DNA from: Chloroflexota bacterium
Lineage (GTDB): Bacteria; Chloroflexota; Anaerolineae; 4572-78; J111
Reading direction: 5' to 3'
Assembly: GCA_016860845.1 (NCBI GenBank)
Contig: BOKF01000014.1
Location: 128,084-192,083 of the forward strand
Length of the DNA: 64,000 nucleotides
Shown: positions 1-9,723 of the stretch, piece after piece
Layout: each line of letters starts with the position of its first letter
Numbering within the stretch: position 1 is the first letter of the stretch
Notes under the pieces: generated by a model
What the model was told of the DNA's origin: nothing
The model's input: only the letters and a program-made list of their open reading frames with translations
Database searches by the model: none
Position numbers and translations under genes: made by a program

Positions 1-2553
1 ATCGTTAATGGGGCCAATCTGGGGCAGGAGATGGGTAGCAATCATAATACCGGACAGCGGCGAGCGTAAATCGTGCGACACGGCGTTAACGAAGTCGCTT
101 TTTAGTTCGTTTAACTCCTTAAAGTGGCTGACATCCTGCATCGTCGCCACCCAGCCGATCACCCCAGCCTCACCCGCGGAAACGGGCGAAAGGTTAGCAT
201 AGAAGGTCCGGCCGTCCATCAGGCGAATTTCGCCGGTGGGCCGCTCTCCCTGCATGGCACTTTCGAAGAGGTTGACCAGCATTTCATTGACGGTGCTTTC
301 TTTCAGCAATTTGCTGCTTTGCGATGTTTCAACGCCCATCACTTCCCAGGCCGCCGGATTATCGAGCACAATGCGCCCGTGGCGATTGACGACCAGCACA
401 GCATCGGTGCTGCTGGCCAGGATCGCCGCCAGCCGGGCCCGTTCCTGCTCAACTTGATGAAAGAGCAGCGCATTTTCTACGGCTGCAGAAATCTGGGACA
501 CAATCAGCGAGAAAATCCGCAGTAGATCATCGGTCAGGTTCTCTTCTCGGCCGGAAGCCATATAAATGAGGCCCAACAGGCCCCGGCGGGTAATAATGGG
601 CAGGGAGAAGACGGAGGCCGATTTCCAATTTGCCGGCACAGGCATATTACCGGCAATGGTTTTGGAAGTAATCAGTTCCCTGGAGGGCTGGCCTTCATTC
701 ATCTCGGCGAAGGTATTGAGGATATTGTCAATGATTTCGTCAGTTTTGGTAAACGCAAAGGGTACGGCGACACCCAGATAGCAGCCTTCTTCCCCGGCTA
801 CAATAACACTCTGCACGTCACCCGGCAGCAGACGTGGCAGCATACTCAAGGTTGTATCCAGAATCAGGTTCAGGTTGGTAGTCGAGGCCAGCATCTCGCC
901 CAAATGATTCAGCATTTGCAGTTCGGTGGTGCGCTGTTCCAACACGTCAATCAGCCGTGCTTTTTCGATGGCGACAGCCACCTGGGAAATAAGTTGTTCC
1001 AGCAGCTTCAAATCGCGGGAGTGGTAAGCATCGGGCAGGCGGCGGCCCAGGTTAAGGCTGCCAAAAGGTCCTTTGGGAGTGGTTAACGGGATGGAAAGTT
1101 TTGATTTGATACCGTCTTCCAACAGGATAGCGTCGTCGCGGTAAAGGGGGTGGTTCGTCTTGGTGGAGATGTCGGCGCTTATAGAAGCCTGGTTCTTTTT
1201 AATAATTTCGTCCAGGGCCGACCCTCTCAGGGGGAGAGCTGTTTTGGTCTGTTCAATCGAACCGTACTCACTAAAGGTCCACTGGCGGAAATGCCCTTTT
1301 TGACCCTCCAGCAGCGAGACGCTCATGTGATCGAAAGGCAGAAGCCGGCCCAGTTGGTCAAAAATAATTTTGGCGGTATCGGATAAGCCGTGCCCGGCGT
1401 TGACCGTCGCAATGATTTGGGTAATCATTTCCTGGTGATAAGCTCGCGCCTGGGCCTCATCGTAGAGACTGGCGTTTTCCAGGGCAATGCCCAGGGAGGC
1501 GGCCATCGAGACCAGCAACTCCATATCGTCGTCGTCAAAGGGGCCGGTCCGTTTATTGATGACCTCTAAAGCTCCAATTGCCTGGCCGTGGACCATCAAC
1601 GGGACGCACAAAACCGTATTGGTTCTAAAACCGATGGCATCGTCAATCACGTGGCAGAAGCGCTTATCGGTTTGAGCATTGTTGGAGATGGTCGCCTGGT
1701 TGCTAACCACCACCCAGCCGGCGATGCCTTCGTCACGTTTCAAACGGAAGGATGTGACCTGTTTGTTTTCACCGCGCAGGGTGATCTTAAAGTAAAGCTC
1801 GTCCGCCTCTTCATCCACCAACAGAATCGAGCCAGCCTCGACCTCTAACATCTCGTTGATGCCCGCCATGGTGCGGCGGAGGACCTCGTCAAGGTCCATG
1901 CTGGAGGTGATGGCGTGGGCAATTTGGTTCAAAGTCATCAGGGCGCTGGCGTGCCGGCGTGAGCGCTCGACCAGGTAGGCGTTTTGGAGGTGTGCTCCCA
2001 GATGCTCGCCCAGGTAAACGAGCAGGTTTTGCGCTTCTTCGGGCAGGGGAACCTTGGCCAGATCCTGGCTCCCGACCACTAACGCACCTACCGGCTTATC
2101 ATCAAAAACCAGGGGGATAATGGCCGAGGGAATCGCATTGAAAGCTCCAAAAAACACATCGCCCAGGTCGGAGTCGGTCTGGCCGTTGCCGTGAACTTCT
2201 TTGGTGGGCAAATGAGGCTGCACAAAATGAGGCTTTTTGCTGATAATGACCCGGCTTAACAGGCTGTTCTGACCGGCCCAGCTATCGGCCAGCGGGGGAG
2301 CCTTATCAACCAGGCAGACCTGGGCATTAGGTGCAACGGCCAGGGGTGTACACATCACCCCGCAAGCCGTTGGGGGAAGCGGCTTGATGGTTAGGAGCCA
2401 GATGGCGTCAACCTCTAGCGTTTCTAGCAATATGTTGTTAATCTCTTCCAACCGTTTAGGCCAGGGTAAGGGACGACCTAACAGATTATCAATCTTATGC
2501 AGGGATTGCCAGACAGAAGTTGGTAACTTCAGGTTGGTTAGCTGTGTCTTCAT
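1..2553 (-). CDS. Multi-GAF/PAS sensor histidine kinase (partial, 3' end beyond window)
   Basis: Reading the minus strand from the ATG at 2553, the frame stays open to base 1, giving at least 851 residues; the C-terminal end of the kinase lies outside the window. I see a GAF-like N-terminal domain (about 65-195), a clear GAF domain (about 215-365), two further GAF-type domains (about 375-540 and 540-700), a PAS domain (about 700-810), and the start of a HisKA dimerisation domain with the H-box VSHDLRSPLSG, phospho-acceptor His about 827. The ATP-binding domain is not in view. The protein is probably a soluble sensor, since I see no membrane segment. An in-frame TAA lies seven codons upstream of the ATG, which fixes the start region; no good Shine-Dalgarno is visible. 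Ligand and partner regulator are unknown. Confidence 0.9.
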   Translation of the reverse strand, partial: MKTQLTNLKLPTSVWQSLHKIDNLLGRPLPWPKRLEEINNILLETLEVDAIWLLTIKPLPPTACGVMCTPLAVAPNAQVCLVDKAPPLADSWAGQNSLLSRVIISKKPHFVQPHLPTKEVHGNGQTDSDLGDVFFGAFNAIPSAIIPLVFDDKPVGALVVGSQDLAKVPLPEEAQNLLVYLGEHLGAHLQNAYLVERSRRHASALMTLNQIAHAITSSMDLDEVLRRTMAGINEMLEVEAGSILLVDEEADELYFKITLRGENKQVTSFRLKRDEGIAGWVVVSNQATISNNAQTDKRFCHVIDDAIGFRTNTVLCVPLMVHGQAIGALEVINKRTGPFDDDDMELLVSMAASLGIALENASLYDEAQARAYHQEMITQIIATVNAGHGLSDTAKIIFDQLGRLLPFDHMSVSLLEGQKGHFRQWTFSEYGSIEQTKTALPLRGSALDEIIKKNQASISADISTKTNHPLYRDDAILLEDGIKSKLSIPLTTPKGPFGSLNLGRRLPDAYHSRDLKLLEQLISQVAVAIEKARLIDVLEQRTTELQMLNHLGEMLASTTNLNLILDTTLSMLPRLLPGDVQSVIVAGEEGCYLGVAVPFAFTKTDEIIDNILNTFAEMNEGQPSRELITSKTIAGNMPVPANWKSASVFSLPIITRRGLLGLIYMASGREENLTDDLLRIFSLIVSQISAAVENALLFHQVEQERARLAAILASSTDAVLVVNRHGRIVLDNPAAWEVMGVETSQSSKLLKESTVNEMLVNLFESAMQGERPTGEIRLMDGRTFYANLSPVSAGEAGVIGWVATMQDVSHFKELNELKSDFVNAVSHDLRSPLSGIMIATHLLPQIGPIND

Positions 2554-2710
2554 GGATGATTTTGTATGTTTTTAACTTGAGGAGTCGCAAACCGGCGCTG
2601 ACCGCTAAAGTCAAAGCTAATTCTGAACTCCAACTTCCCTATCTCGACGAGGCGGCGTTGACCTGGGCTAACGCCGCTTCCATTCAACCGTCCTCGAAAA
2701 CAGCAATTGG

Positions 2711-3718
2711 CTACAGCCGATAATTTGTCACATCCCTTACGGCCTGAATAATATCGTTGACTGACGGCAAAACGTACTCTTCCAAAACCGGACTGTAAGG
2801 CAACGGCACATTTTTGGCGGCGACGCGCACAATCGGGCTATCCAGCCATTGAATTGCTTCTTCGGCGATAATTGCCGCGATTTCGGCGCCGGCGCCGCCC
2901 CGCCGATGCGCCTCATGCCCGATGACCACCCGGCCCGTTTTTTGCACCGATTGTAGAATTGTTTCTTTGTCCAGGGGCACCAGGGTGCGCGGATCAATAA
3001 CCTCGACCGAAATATTGTTTTCTGCGTCTAACTGCTCGGCCGCAGCCAGGGCCGGTTTGACCATCCCACCCAGGGCGATCAGCGTCACGTCACTCCCAAC
3101 CCGGCGAACGGCAGCCTGGCCAAAAGGAATGAGGTACTCATCTTCGACCTCAGGCACTTCACCTTTGGCGGCATAAAGCATTTTGTGCTCAAAGAACAGC
3201 ACCGGGTCTTCGCCGCGGAGGGCCGACTTGAGCAGCCCTTTGGCGTCGTAGGGTGTGGCCGGGATCACCAGTTTAAGCCCCGGCACATTCAAGAACCAAC
3301 TCTCGACCGATTGGCTGTGCTGGGCGGCGGCGCTGCCGGGCGCTCCGCTGGCAATGCGGATGGTGAGAGGGACCTTGGCTTTACCGCCGCTCATATAACG
3401 GGCTTTAGCCGCTTGATTGACCAATTGATCCATCGCTACCGTGACAAAGTCGCCAAACATAATTTCGGCTACCGGACGCATGCCCACTAAAGCCGCCCCC
3501 AACGCCGCCCCGACGATGGCGGCTTCGGAAATAGGGGTATCGCGGACGCGCTCCGGCCCAAATTCTTCAAACAGGCCCTGGGTCACCCCAAATACGCCGC
3601 CAAAGGCCCCCACATCCTCGCCCAGGATAAAGACACTGGGGTCCCGGCTCATCTCTTCGGCCAGGGCTTCGCGGATAGCTTCACTGTAACTGATAATGCG
3701 CACGTTTGTCAACCCCAA
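2711..3718 (-). CDS. 2-oxoacid/acetoin dehydrogenase E1 component, beta subunit
   Basis: The 335-residue product matches the E1-beta family of thiamine-diphosphate 2-oxoacid dehydrogenases (pyruvate, branched-chain or acetoin type). Visible signatures are ILGEDVGAFGG near residue 31, the PISEAAIVG segment whose Glu65 corresponds to the E1-beta Glu that contacts ThDP, and a C-terminal transketolase_C-like domain with VEVIDPRTLVPLD and GHEAHRRGG. Length is normal for the family. No ATG exists at the 5' end: candidates are TTG at 3718 or GTG at 3703, and the choice is open. The usual E1-alpha gene is not adjacent: upstream is an SDR on the other strand and downstream is the sensor kinase. Substrate cannot be told from sequence alone. 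Confidence 0.9.
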   Translation of the reverse strand: MGLTNVRIISYSEAIREALAEEMSRDPSVFILGEDVGAFGGVFGVTQGLFEEFGPERVRDTPISEAAIVGAALGAALVGMRPVAEIMFGDFVTVAMDQLVNQAAKARYMSGGKAKVPLTIRIASGAPGSAAAQHSQSVESWFLNVPGLKLVIPATPYDAKGLLKSALRGEDPVLFFEHKMLYAAKGEVPEVEDEYLIPFGQAAVRRVGSDVTLIALGGMVKPALAAAEQLDAENNISVEVIDPRTLVPLDKETILQSVQKTGRVVIGHEAHRRGGAGAEIAAIIAEEAIQWLDSPIVRVAAKNVPLPYSPVLEEYVLPSVNDIIQAVRDVTNYRL

Positions 3719-3856
3719 ACTTAGATTGAATCCTCATGCAAGTATACCAGTTATGAGCGTGGCTGACAATCCCCAATTTGGTTTATTTGACCAATTGCTT
3801 AAGAGTCGTCGTCAGTTACCAGGTAGCAAGGTAGCAGGTGTATCTCTTATTCCCCT

Positions 3857-3884
3857 GTCTACCGTCTACTGTCTACCGTCTACT
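3857..3884 (+). repeat. Heptamer array GTCTACY x4
   Basis: Four perfect tandem heptamers (GTCTACC, GTCTACT, GTCTACC, GTCTACT) lie about 95 bp upstream of the SDR start codon. A sister array at 25505-25532 sits upstream of secG and is followed by similar sequence (ATTT..ACG.GAG). Confidence 0.8.
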
Positions 3885-3977
3885 ATTTTCACGGGAGTGA
3901 AGCCTCCTTTGTCTGGACTCTTACGTAAGGTGAGTTATAATTACGCCTTCAATTTTAACGCTGGCAGGAAAAAACTT

Positions 3978-4730
3978 ATGGAGATAAAAAATAAGGTCGC
4001 TCTGATCACCGGCGGCGCTCATCGGGTGGGCAAAGCAATTACCCTCATGCTGGCTGAAGCCGGCGCAAATGTGGTGATCAATTATCATACCTCGTCGGCT
4101 CAGGCCGAAGCAACGGCTGAAGAAGTGCGTGCTTTGGGAGCCAAGGTGCTGGTCGTCCAGGCCGATATTTCCAAATATGAGCAGGTCAAAGCCATGGCCG
4201 GCCAGGTCAAAATATGGTTTGGGGGCATTGATATCCTGGTCAACAGCGCCGACCGTTGGGAAAAAAGCCCTTTTCCCAGCGAAGACCTCGGTCCGTGGGA
4301 ACGCATTATCGGTACGGGCGTCAACGGCCCTTATTATGTGACCAATGCCTTTGCGCCCCTGATGCTGGAGCGAGGCGGGGGGGCGATTGTCAATATCATT
4401 GACCTTTCGGCCTGGGAAGCCTGGCCCCATTTCACCGCTCATGCTGTCGCCAAAACAAGCCTGCTGGCGCTGACTCGCCAGTTTGCCATAGAACTTGGCC
4501 CGACCATCCGGGTCAATGCGGTCGCCCCCGGCCCGGTGCTGGCCCCAACCGACTACAGCCCGGAAGTGAGAGAGCGGGTTGCGGCCAGGACTTTGCTCAA
4601 CCGTTGGGGTTCGCCGGAGGATGTGGCCGAGGCGGTCAAGTTTTTGGTTGCGGCCGATTACATCTCCGGCGAGACGATCAGGGTGGATGGGGGCGAGCAT
4701 TATGGCCATCGCAAACGGGACCCGATTTGA
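3978..4730 (+). CDS. Short-chain dehydrogenase/reductase, pteridine-reductase-like, with His in place of catalytic Tyr
   Basis: The start is the ATG at 3978, preceded by AGGA at a normal distance; the open frame reaches back to 3696 but that part is non-coding repeat sequence. The 250-residue product has the NAD(P)-binding TGGAHRVG motif (residues 11-18), an NSAD variant of NNAG (89-92), and the C-terminal VDGG segment of SDRs. The catalytic region reads D142...H155xxxK159. The 13-residue Asp-to-His spacing equals the Asp-Tyr spacing of pteridine reductases of the PTR1/FolM type, so I infer a pteridine-reductase-like ancestor whose Tyr has become His. The folate genes 4-6 kb downstream make this reading attractive but not proven. 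It is followed after 10 bp by the glycosyltransferase gene. Confidence 0.88.
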   Translation: MEIKNKVALITGGAHRVGKAITLMLAEAGANVVINYHTSSAQAEATAEEVRALGAKVLVVQADISKYEQVKAMAGQVKIWFGGIDILVNSADRWEKSPFPSEDLGPWERIIGTGVNGPYYVTNAFAPLMLERGGGAIVNIIDLSAWEAWPHFTAHAVAKTSLLALTRQFAIELGPTIRVNAVAPGPVLAPTDYSPEVRERVAARTLLNRWGSPEDVAEAVKFLVAADYISGETIRVDGGEHYGHRKRDPI

Positions 4731-4740
4731 TGAAGGGCCG

Positions 4741-5829
4741 ATGAACGCAACCTATCGCATCGCCTATTTTATTACGCCGCATGGGTATGGCCATGCGGCT
4801 CGGGCCGCCGCCGTGATGGACGCCCTGAGCAGCCTTGACCGGCAGATTGGCTTTGAAATTTTTACCCAGGTACCCCGCTGGTTTTTTGAGGACTCCTTAG
4901 AGTATCCCTTCGGTTATCATGCGCTGCTGACCGACATTGGCCTGGCCCAAAAGAATTCACTCGCCGAAGACCTGCCGGAAACAGTGCGCCGTTTAGCCTC
5001 GTTCCTGCCCTTTGATGCCGCCCTGCTGGACAACCTGGCTGGCCAGGTCAAGCGGTTGGGCTGCCAAATGGTCATGTGCGATATCTCTGCCCTGGGTATT
5101 GCTGTGGCCAAAGCAGCCGGGCTGCCGGCGGTGTTGGTCGAAAATTTTACCTGGGATTGGATTTATGAGGGCTATCTTGCCGCTGAACCACAATTAGCCC
5201 CATACATTAGCGAATTTCAAAGCTGGTTTGCCGACGCAGATTATCACCTCCAAACCGAGCCAATCTGCCAGCCCCGGCCCGCCAGCCTGACGACCCGGCC
5301 GGTCAGCCGCAAGAGCCGAACGCCGGCCAATGAAACTCGCCAGAAATTGGGCTTACCCGCTCAGGCCAGGGTGGTGCTGCTAACTATGGGCGGCATTCCG
5401 TGGGAGTACACCTTTTTAGAAAAGCTGGCAGACCAACAGGTGTGCTATTTTATCATTCCGGGCGGTGCTGCTCACCTGGAGCGGCAGGGCAACCTGGTTC
5501 TGCTGCCGCACCACTCGGAATTTTATCATCCCGACCTGGTCAACGCGGCTGACGCAGTTATTGGCAAGTTGGGTTACAGCACCCTGGCCGAAGTTTATCA
5601 TGCCGGTATTCCTTTTGGCTATATTCCCCGCCCCGATTTCCGCGAGTCAGACGTGCTGACTCGATACGTGGAGCAGTACATGGCCGGCCTGGCGATTACG
5701 GCAGCTCAATTTGCAAGGGGAGAGTGGATTTCACTCTTGCCAGACCTGCTGGCTTTACCGCGTCTTGAGCGTTGTGCATCAAACGGGGCGGAGCAAGCGG
5801 CGCAGTTTATGCTCAATTTGAGAAAATGA
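4741..5829 (+). CDS. GT1/GT28-like glycosyltransferase
   Basis: The 362-residue protein starts with a Rossmann strand and the GYGHAARAAAVMDAL helix typical of the N-terminal half of GT-B fold glycosyltransferases (MurG/UDP-glycosyltransferase style, also seen in the N-terminal domain of plant arabinokinases). The C-terminal half has VVLLTMGGIPWEY, a LLPHH loop, and the donor-site pattern NAADAVIGKLGYSTLAEVYHAGIP, where family members bind the nucleotide-sugar diphosphate. No membrane segment is seen. ATG 4741 follows an AAGG-containing ribosome site and lies 10 bp after the SDR stop. Its stop overlaps a possible ATG of the aminopeptidase gene, so the three genes probably form one transcript. 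Donor and acceptor are unknown. Confidence 0.8.
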   Translation: MNATYRIAYFITPHGYGHAARAAAVMDALSSLDRQIGFEIFTQVPRWFFEDSLEYPFGYHALLTDIGLAQKNSLAEDLPETVRRLASFLPFDAALLDNLAGQVKRLGCQMVMCDISALGIAVAKAAGLPAVLVENFTWDWIYEGYLAAEPQLAPYISEFQSWFADADYHLQTEPICQPRPASLTTRPVSRKSRTPANETRQKLGLPAQARVVLLTMGGIPWEYTFLEKLADQQVCYFIIPGGAAHLERQGNLVLLPHHSEFYHPDLVNAADAVIGKLGYSTLAEVYHAGIPFGYIPRPDFRESDVLTRYVEQYMAGLAITAAQFARGEWISLLPDLLALPRLERCASNGAEQAAQFMLNLRK

Positions 5830-5843
5830 AGGAAAGATGCTCA

Positions 5844-6953
5844 ATGGATTCTTTTATTGAAAAAATGGCTGACGTCATCATCAACTATTCGACCGCCGTT
5901 CAACCCGGCGAGCGGGTGTTATTACGCGGCACCAGTCCGGCGGCTGAACCGCTCATCCAGGCGCTTTATCAGGCGGCTTTGCGAGCCGGCGGCCAGGCTT
6001 TTACCTATATTCACCTGGGTGATGAAGACAGCCTGGCCATCGAAGCGACCGCTAATCCTGACCTGCTGGCGGCGGTTAATCCCATGTTAAAGCTGATGTA
6101 TGAAACTTGTCAGGTCATCGTGCGGGTAGACGCCTCGGAGAACCCGCGGGCGCTGTCGAGTTATCCGCCGGAGCGGCAGCGGGCCAGGCTCCGGGCCGGA
6201 GCAGCCGTGATGAACATCCAGATGGAACGAGAAGGCAACGGTACGTTGCGCCGCTGCACCACCCAATTCCCTACCCAGGGTTATGCTCAGGCGGCCGGCA
6301 TGTCGCTGCGCCAGTACCAGCAGTTTGTCTTTGAAGCATGCAAAGTTCACCTGGCTGATCCGGTCGCCGCCTGGCAAGAGGTCGAGCGGGCGCAGCAGCG
6401 CCTGGTGGATTACCTGGCCGGTAAAAAACATCTGCACGTGCGCGGCCAAAACATTGATCTGGAACTGTCTATTGCCGGGCGGCAGTTCCTTAACGCCAAC
6501 GGCAAAGTTAATTTTCCCGATGGAGAAATCTTTACCGGGCCGGTGGAGGACAGCGTTAACGGCTGGGTCAGCTTTACCTATCCGGCCTATTATCAAAGTA
6601 ATGAAGTTGTTGGGGTGCGGCTGGTCTTTGAAAACGGGCTGGTCACCCAGGCAACAGCCGACAAAAACGAGTCATTCTTACTCAACACGCTTGACACCGA
6701 TCCCGGCGCCCGCCGCCTGGGCGAGTTTGCCATTGGCACAAACAACGATATTCAACGCTTTACCGGGTCAATTCTGTTTGATGAAAAGATCGGCGGCACA
6801 GTACATATGGCGATGGGGCAAGGTTATCCCCAAACGGGCAGCACCAACACTTCAAGCGTGCATTGGGATATGATCTGCGACATGCGTGATGGCGGCGAAA
6901 TTTGGGTGGACGGCGAGTTGTTTTATCGAAATGGAGAGTTTTTGAAAGGATGA
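5844..6953 (+). CDS. M29 family aminopeptidase (AmpS/PepS-like)
   Basis: The 369-residue product matches the thermophilic aminopeptidase family M29, which uses two metal ions to remove N-terminal residues in the cytoplasm. Visible family landmarks are NGKVNFPDGEIFTGPVEDSVNG (given here by position about 214-236, with the ligand Glu in DGEIFT), the ADKNE...LGEFAIGTN block, and IGGTVHMAMGQGYP followed by SVHWDMICDMR containing the His and Asp ligands. Length is slightly short of the usual 400. ATG 5844 has AAGGA ten bases upstream; an in-frame ATG at 5826 overlapping the previous stop is possible but has no ribosome site. Confidence 0.92.
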   Translation: MDSFIEKMADVIINYSTAVQPGERVLLRGTSPAAEPLIQALYQAALRAGGQAFTYIHLGDEDSLAIEATANPDLLAAVNPMLKLMYETCQVIVRVDASENPRALSSYPPERQRARLRAGAAVMNIQMEREGNGTLRRCTTQFPTQGYAQAAGMSLRQYQQFVFEACKVHLADPVAAWQEVERAQQRLVDYLAGKKHLHVRGQNIDLELSIAGRQFLNANGKVNFPDGEIFTGPVEDSVNGWVSFTYPAYYQSNEVVGVRLVFENGLVTQATADKNESFLLNTLDTDPGARRLGEFAIGTNNDIQRFTGSILFDEKIGGTVHMAMGQGYPQTGSTNTSSVHWDMICDMRDGGEIWVDGELFYRNGEFLKG

Positions 6954-7094
6954 GGACTCAAGAGCTTATTTTAGTCCGATTCTAACTATTGTAGAAATAC
7001 CGGCCCTATGTTATAGTTATGGATACCTTTTCTATCTACATCTATGCAACCGCCCCAAATTGTTAAAAATCTGTGAGGTAAGGATTCAGTCACG

Positions 7095-8486
7095 ATGACG
7101 GATGGGCAGCCCGCCAGACTACAACCGATGCGCCTATCGGCCAGAGAGAGAGCCAATACACAGCCTTTGCCATTTCCAAGGCCTGATTCACCGGTTGATG
7201 GCTTGAGCGGCGCGTTGTGGCAGCAATTGGAGGAACCCCGCACGATCGAGGCAACCCAGATTCCCCAACCATTTCTGACCAGCCTCGCTTTGAAGATTCT
7301 TTATTTTGGCGGCTCGATGAAGGGCTGGCAGATTGCGCAAACGATGCGCCTGCACTTTAGCGGGGTCGTTGAACCGATTCTACAGGCTCTCAAGGCGCAT
7401 CACCTGGTTCAAGTGACGGGGGGCAGCAATCTCAACCGGGCTTCGTACCAATATGCCATTACCGACAATGGCAGCAAGCGCGCCAGGGAACTGCTAGAGC
7501 GCAACCGTTATGTTGGCCCTTGCCCGGTTACGCTGAGCCATTATATCAATGTTATTAAACTTCAGGCCCAAAACCGGCCCCTGGTGCGTGAAGCGGATGT
7601 CCAGCAGGCCATGCGGTCGCTGGTGTTATCACAAGAGATCATTGACCGGATTGGGCCGGCCGTTAACTCGTTCAAGTCTATGTTTTTGTATGGACCGCCG
7701 GGAAATGGCAAGACCAGTATCGCCAAAATCATTGGCCGGGGACTGCTGCCGGGCAACGTGATGATTCCCTATGCCATTTTTGAGGATGGGCAGGTTATTA
7801 AAGTTTTTGACGCGGAGACGCACCGGACGATGGGCAGCGAGGAGTCTCAACTCTCCGAATCAAACCAACTGGACAAGCGCTGGTTGCGCTGCATGCCGCC
7901 GCTGGTGATTACCGGCGGTGAATTGACCCTCCAGGACCTAGACCTGGCCTGGAGCGACACGAATCGCTTCTACGAAGCGCCGCTGCAACTGAAGGCCAAC
8001 GGCGGGATGCTGTTGGTTGATGATTTTGGCCGCCAACAGATGGAGCCAAAAGACCTGCTGAACCGCTGGATTGTGCCTCTGGAAGAACGCCTGGATTTCT
8101 TAACGTTTCAAACAGGCAAAAAATTCGCTGTCCCCTTTGAAACGTTGATCATTTTCTCCACCAACCTGGACCCTGAGTCGCTGGTAGACGATGCTTTTTT
8201 GCGGCGGATTCGTCACAAGTTGGGCATTGATAACCCTAGCGAGAAGCAGTTTTACGATATATTTTTGATTGCCTGCGATGAACGGGGGATCAAATTTGAT
8301 AAGAATGTCTTTATCCACCTGCTGCGGGAGTATTACTTTAGCATGGGGCGCCCGCTCAAGGCCTGTCACCCCCGTGACTTGTTAGATCAACTGACCGATT
8401 TTGCCACCTATCGCGGCGAGCGGCCGGCCATGACCGTCGAGTTGATTGACCGGGCCGCCCGTTCCTACTTTGCCGAATTGTTCTAA
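7095..8486 (+). CDS. AAA-type ATPase with winged-helix N-terminal region
   Basis: The 463-residue protein carries a Walker A motif GPPGNGKTS (200-208) and a Walker B segment [11 protein letters not shown] (about residue 304), followed by an [19 protein letters not shown] stretch that fits sensor-1 and arginine-finger regions of AAA proteins. Residues about 60-135 read as a winged-helix DNA-binding-like domain ([22 protein letters not shown], then a wing and an ITDNGSKRA end). The first 60 residues are proline-rich. I recognise the type as a predicted ATPase common in Chloroflexota, but I do not know its job. It ends convergently with folE: the two stop codons overlap by four bases, so no terminator separates them. 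Confidence 0.8.
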   Translation: MTDGQPARLQPMRLSARERANTQPLPFPRPDSPVDGLSGALWQQLEEPRTIEATQIPQPFLTSLALKILYFGGSMKGWQIAQTMRLHFSGVVEPILQALKAHHLVQVTGGSNLNRASYQYAITDNGSKRARELLERNRYVGPCPVTLSHYINVIKLQAQNRPLVREADVQQAMRSLVLSQEIIDRIGPAVNSFKSMFLYGPPGNGKTSIAKIIGRGLLPGNVMIPYAIFEDGQVIKVFDAETHRTMGSEESQLSESNQLDKRWLRCMPPLVITGGELTLQDLDLAWSDTNRFYEAPLQLKANGGMLLVDDFGRQQMEPKDLLNRWIVPLEERLDFLTFQTGKKFAVPFETLIIFSTNLDPESLVDDAFLRRIRHKLGIDNPSEKQFYDIFLIACDERGIKFDKNVFIHLLREYYFSMGRPLKACHPRDLLDQLTDFATYRGERPAMTVELIDRAARSYFAELF

Positions 8487-9130
8487 TCATCAAACCGGCG
8501 GCGGCCGATGTGTTCCATAAATTCGGCCCGGGTTTTGAGATGGCTTTTGAAAATCCCCAACAAGGCGCTGGTGACCATAGTGGCGTTCGCTTTCTTGACG
8601 CCGCGCATCATGCTGCACATATGCGCCCCCTCGACCACCACGGCTACACCGTGCGGATGCAGCACCTCATTAATGAAATCCGCAATCTGTTGAGTCATCC
8701 GTTCCTGCACCTGTAGCCGGCGGGCAAACATATCTACAATTCGCGGAATTTTGCTCAGGCCGACCACCTTTCCCTTGGGGATGTAAGCCACATGCGCCTT
8801 GCCGAAAAAGGGCAGCAGGTGATGTTCGCACAAGCTGTAAAAATCAATATCTTTGACGATAACCATTTCGCTGTATTCCACATCGAACAGGGCATCGTTG
8901 ATGAGCTTGACCGGGTCCATATGGTAGCCGGCGGTCAATTCGTCGTACATGCGGGCCACCCGTTCCGGGGTGCGTTGCAGCCCTTCCCGGTCCGGGTCCT
9001 CGCCGATGTTAGCCAGAGTTTTGCGGACTGCCTTTTCGATCTCTTTTTGCCGCTTGAGGGCCTCTTTGCCATTGCCATTGGGACTGATTTGGAAGGTCTC
9101 TTCCAGATCTTCCAGGGTCATGCGATGCAT
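8483..9130 (-). CDS. folE: GTP cyclohydrolase I
   Basis: The enzyme converts GTP to 7,8-dihydroneopterin triphosphate, the first step of tetrahydrofolate synthesis. All hallmarks are present: zinc ligands C101 and H104 in [13 protein letters not shown]172 in [11 protein letters not shown], and the [24 protein letters not shown] segment. The start is ATG 9130, because an AAGGAGG ribosome site sits six bases upstream; the GTG seven codons earlier at 9151 lies before that site. The 215-residue length is normal. It is the last gene of a folB-folK-folE operon, 50 bp after folK. Confidence 0.98.
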   Translation of the reverse strand: MHRMTLEDLEETFQISPNGNGKEALKRQKEIEKAVRKTLANIGEDPDREGLQRTPERVARMYDELTAGYHMDPVKLINDALFDVEYSEMVIVKDIDFYSLCEHHLLPFFGKAHVAYIPKGKVVGLSKIPRIVDMFARRLQVQERMTQQIADFINEVLHPHGVAVVVEGAHMCSMMRGVKKANATMVTSALLGIFKSHLKTRAEFMEHIGRRRFDD

Positions 9131-9180
9131 AATTGCCTCCTTATTTGTCACCCCCCTGAAATGAGGAGCCAGCCAATTTA

Positions 9181-9723
9181 TTATAGTCTACCATTAGGGT
9201 GATTTTGTTTCACTTGCTTTAAACTTTTCGAGACATCTGGACGCACCCACATCTCTTCACTTTTTATCTCAAAAATCCCGGCAATTTCGGATAGGGTTCG
9301 GCCTCGCTCGGGGTGCTCATAATCCGGGGCAATCTCGGCCAGTGTAATGGCGATAAAGGGTCGCTCGACGATCTCCGGGTCGGGGATATGGCGGGGGCCT
9401 AGCTCAAAGCTCTCCCGGTTGAACAGCACCAGATCAAGATCAATTGGCCGGGGTGCATTTTTGTCGGCATGCCGCGCCCGGCCCAGGCGTTGTTCAATCG
9501 CAGCCAGCACCTCCCATTTCAGTTGCGCTGCGCTCAGTTCAGTTTCGACGATGGCCGCCGCGTTCAAAAAATTAGGCTGCTCGGCCACCCCAACCGGCCG
9601 GGTTTCCCAGACCGAAGAAACCGCCAGCAGCCGGGTCTGGGCCGCTAACAACTCCAGGGCTGCCCGCAAATTGGTTTCCGGGTCAATGTTGGAGCCGAGT
9701 GAGAGATAGGCAATATTGGTCAC
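9181..9723 (-). CDS. folK: 2-amino-4-hydroxy-6-hydroxymethyldihydropteridine pyrophosphokinase
   Basis: HPPK transfers pyrophosphate from ATP to 6-hydroxymethyl-dihydropterin. The 180-residue protein shows the N-terminal [27 protein letters not shown], the [10 protein letters not shown] metal/ATP motif and [12 protein letters not shown], all diagnostic for FolK. Its ATG overlaps the folB stop by four bases (ATGA type), so translation of the two is likely coupled. The C-terminal 20 residues (after about 155) are beyond the family core and look unstructured. Confidence 0.97.
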   Translation of the reverse strand: MTNIAYLSLGSNIDPETNLRAALELLAAQTRLLAVSSVWETRPVGVAEQPNFLNAAAIVETELSAAQLKWEVLAAIEQRLGRARHADKNAPRPIDLDLVLFNRESFELGPRHIPDPEIVERPFIAITLAEIAPDYEHPERGRTLSEIAGIFEIKSEEMWVRPDVSKSLKQVKQNHPNGRL

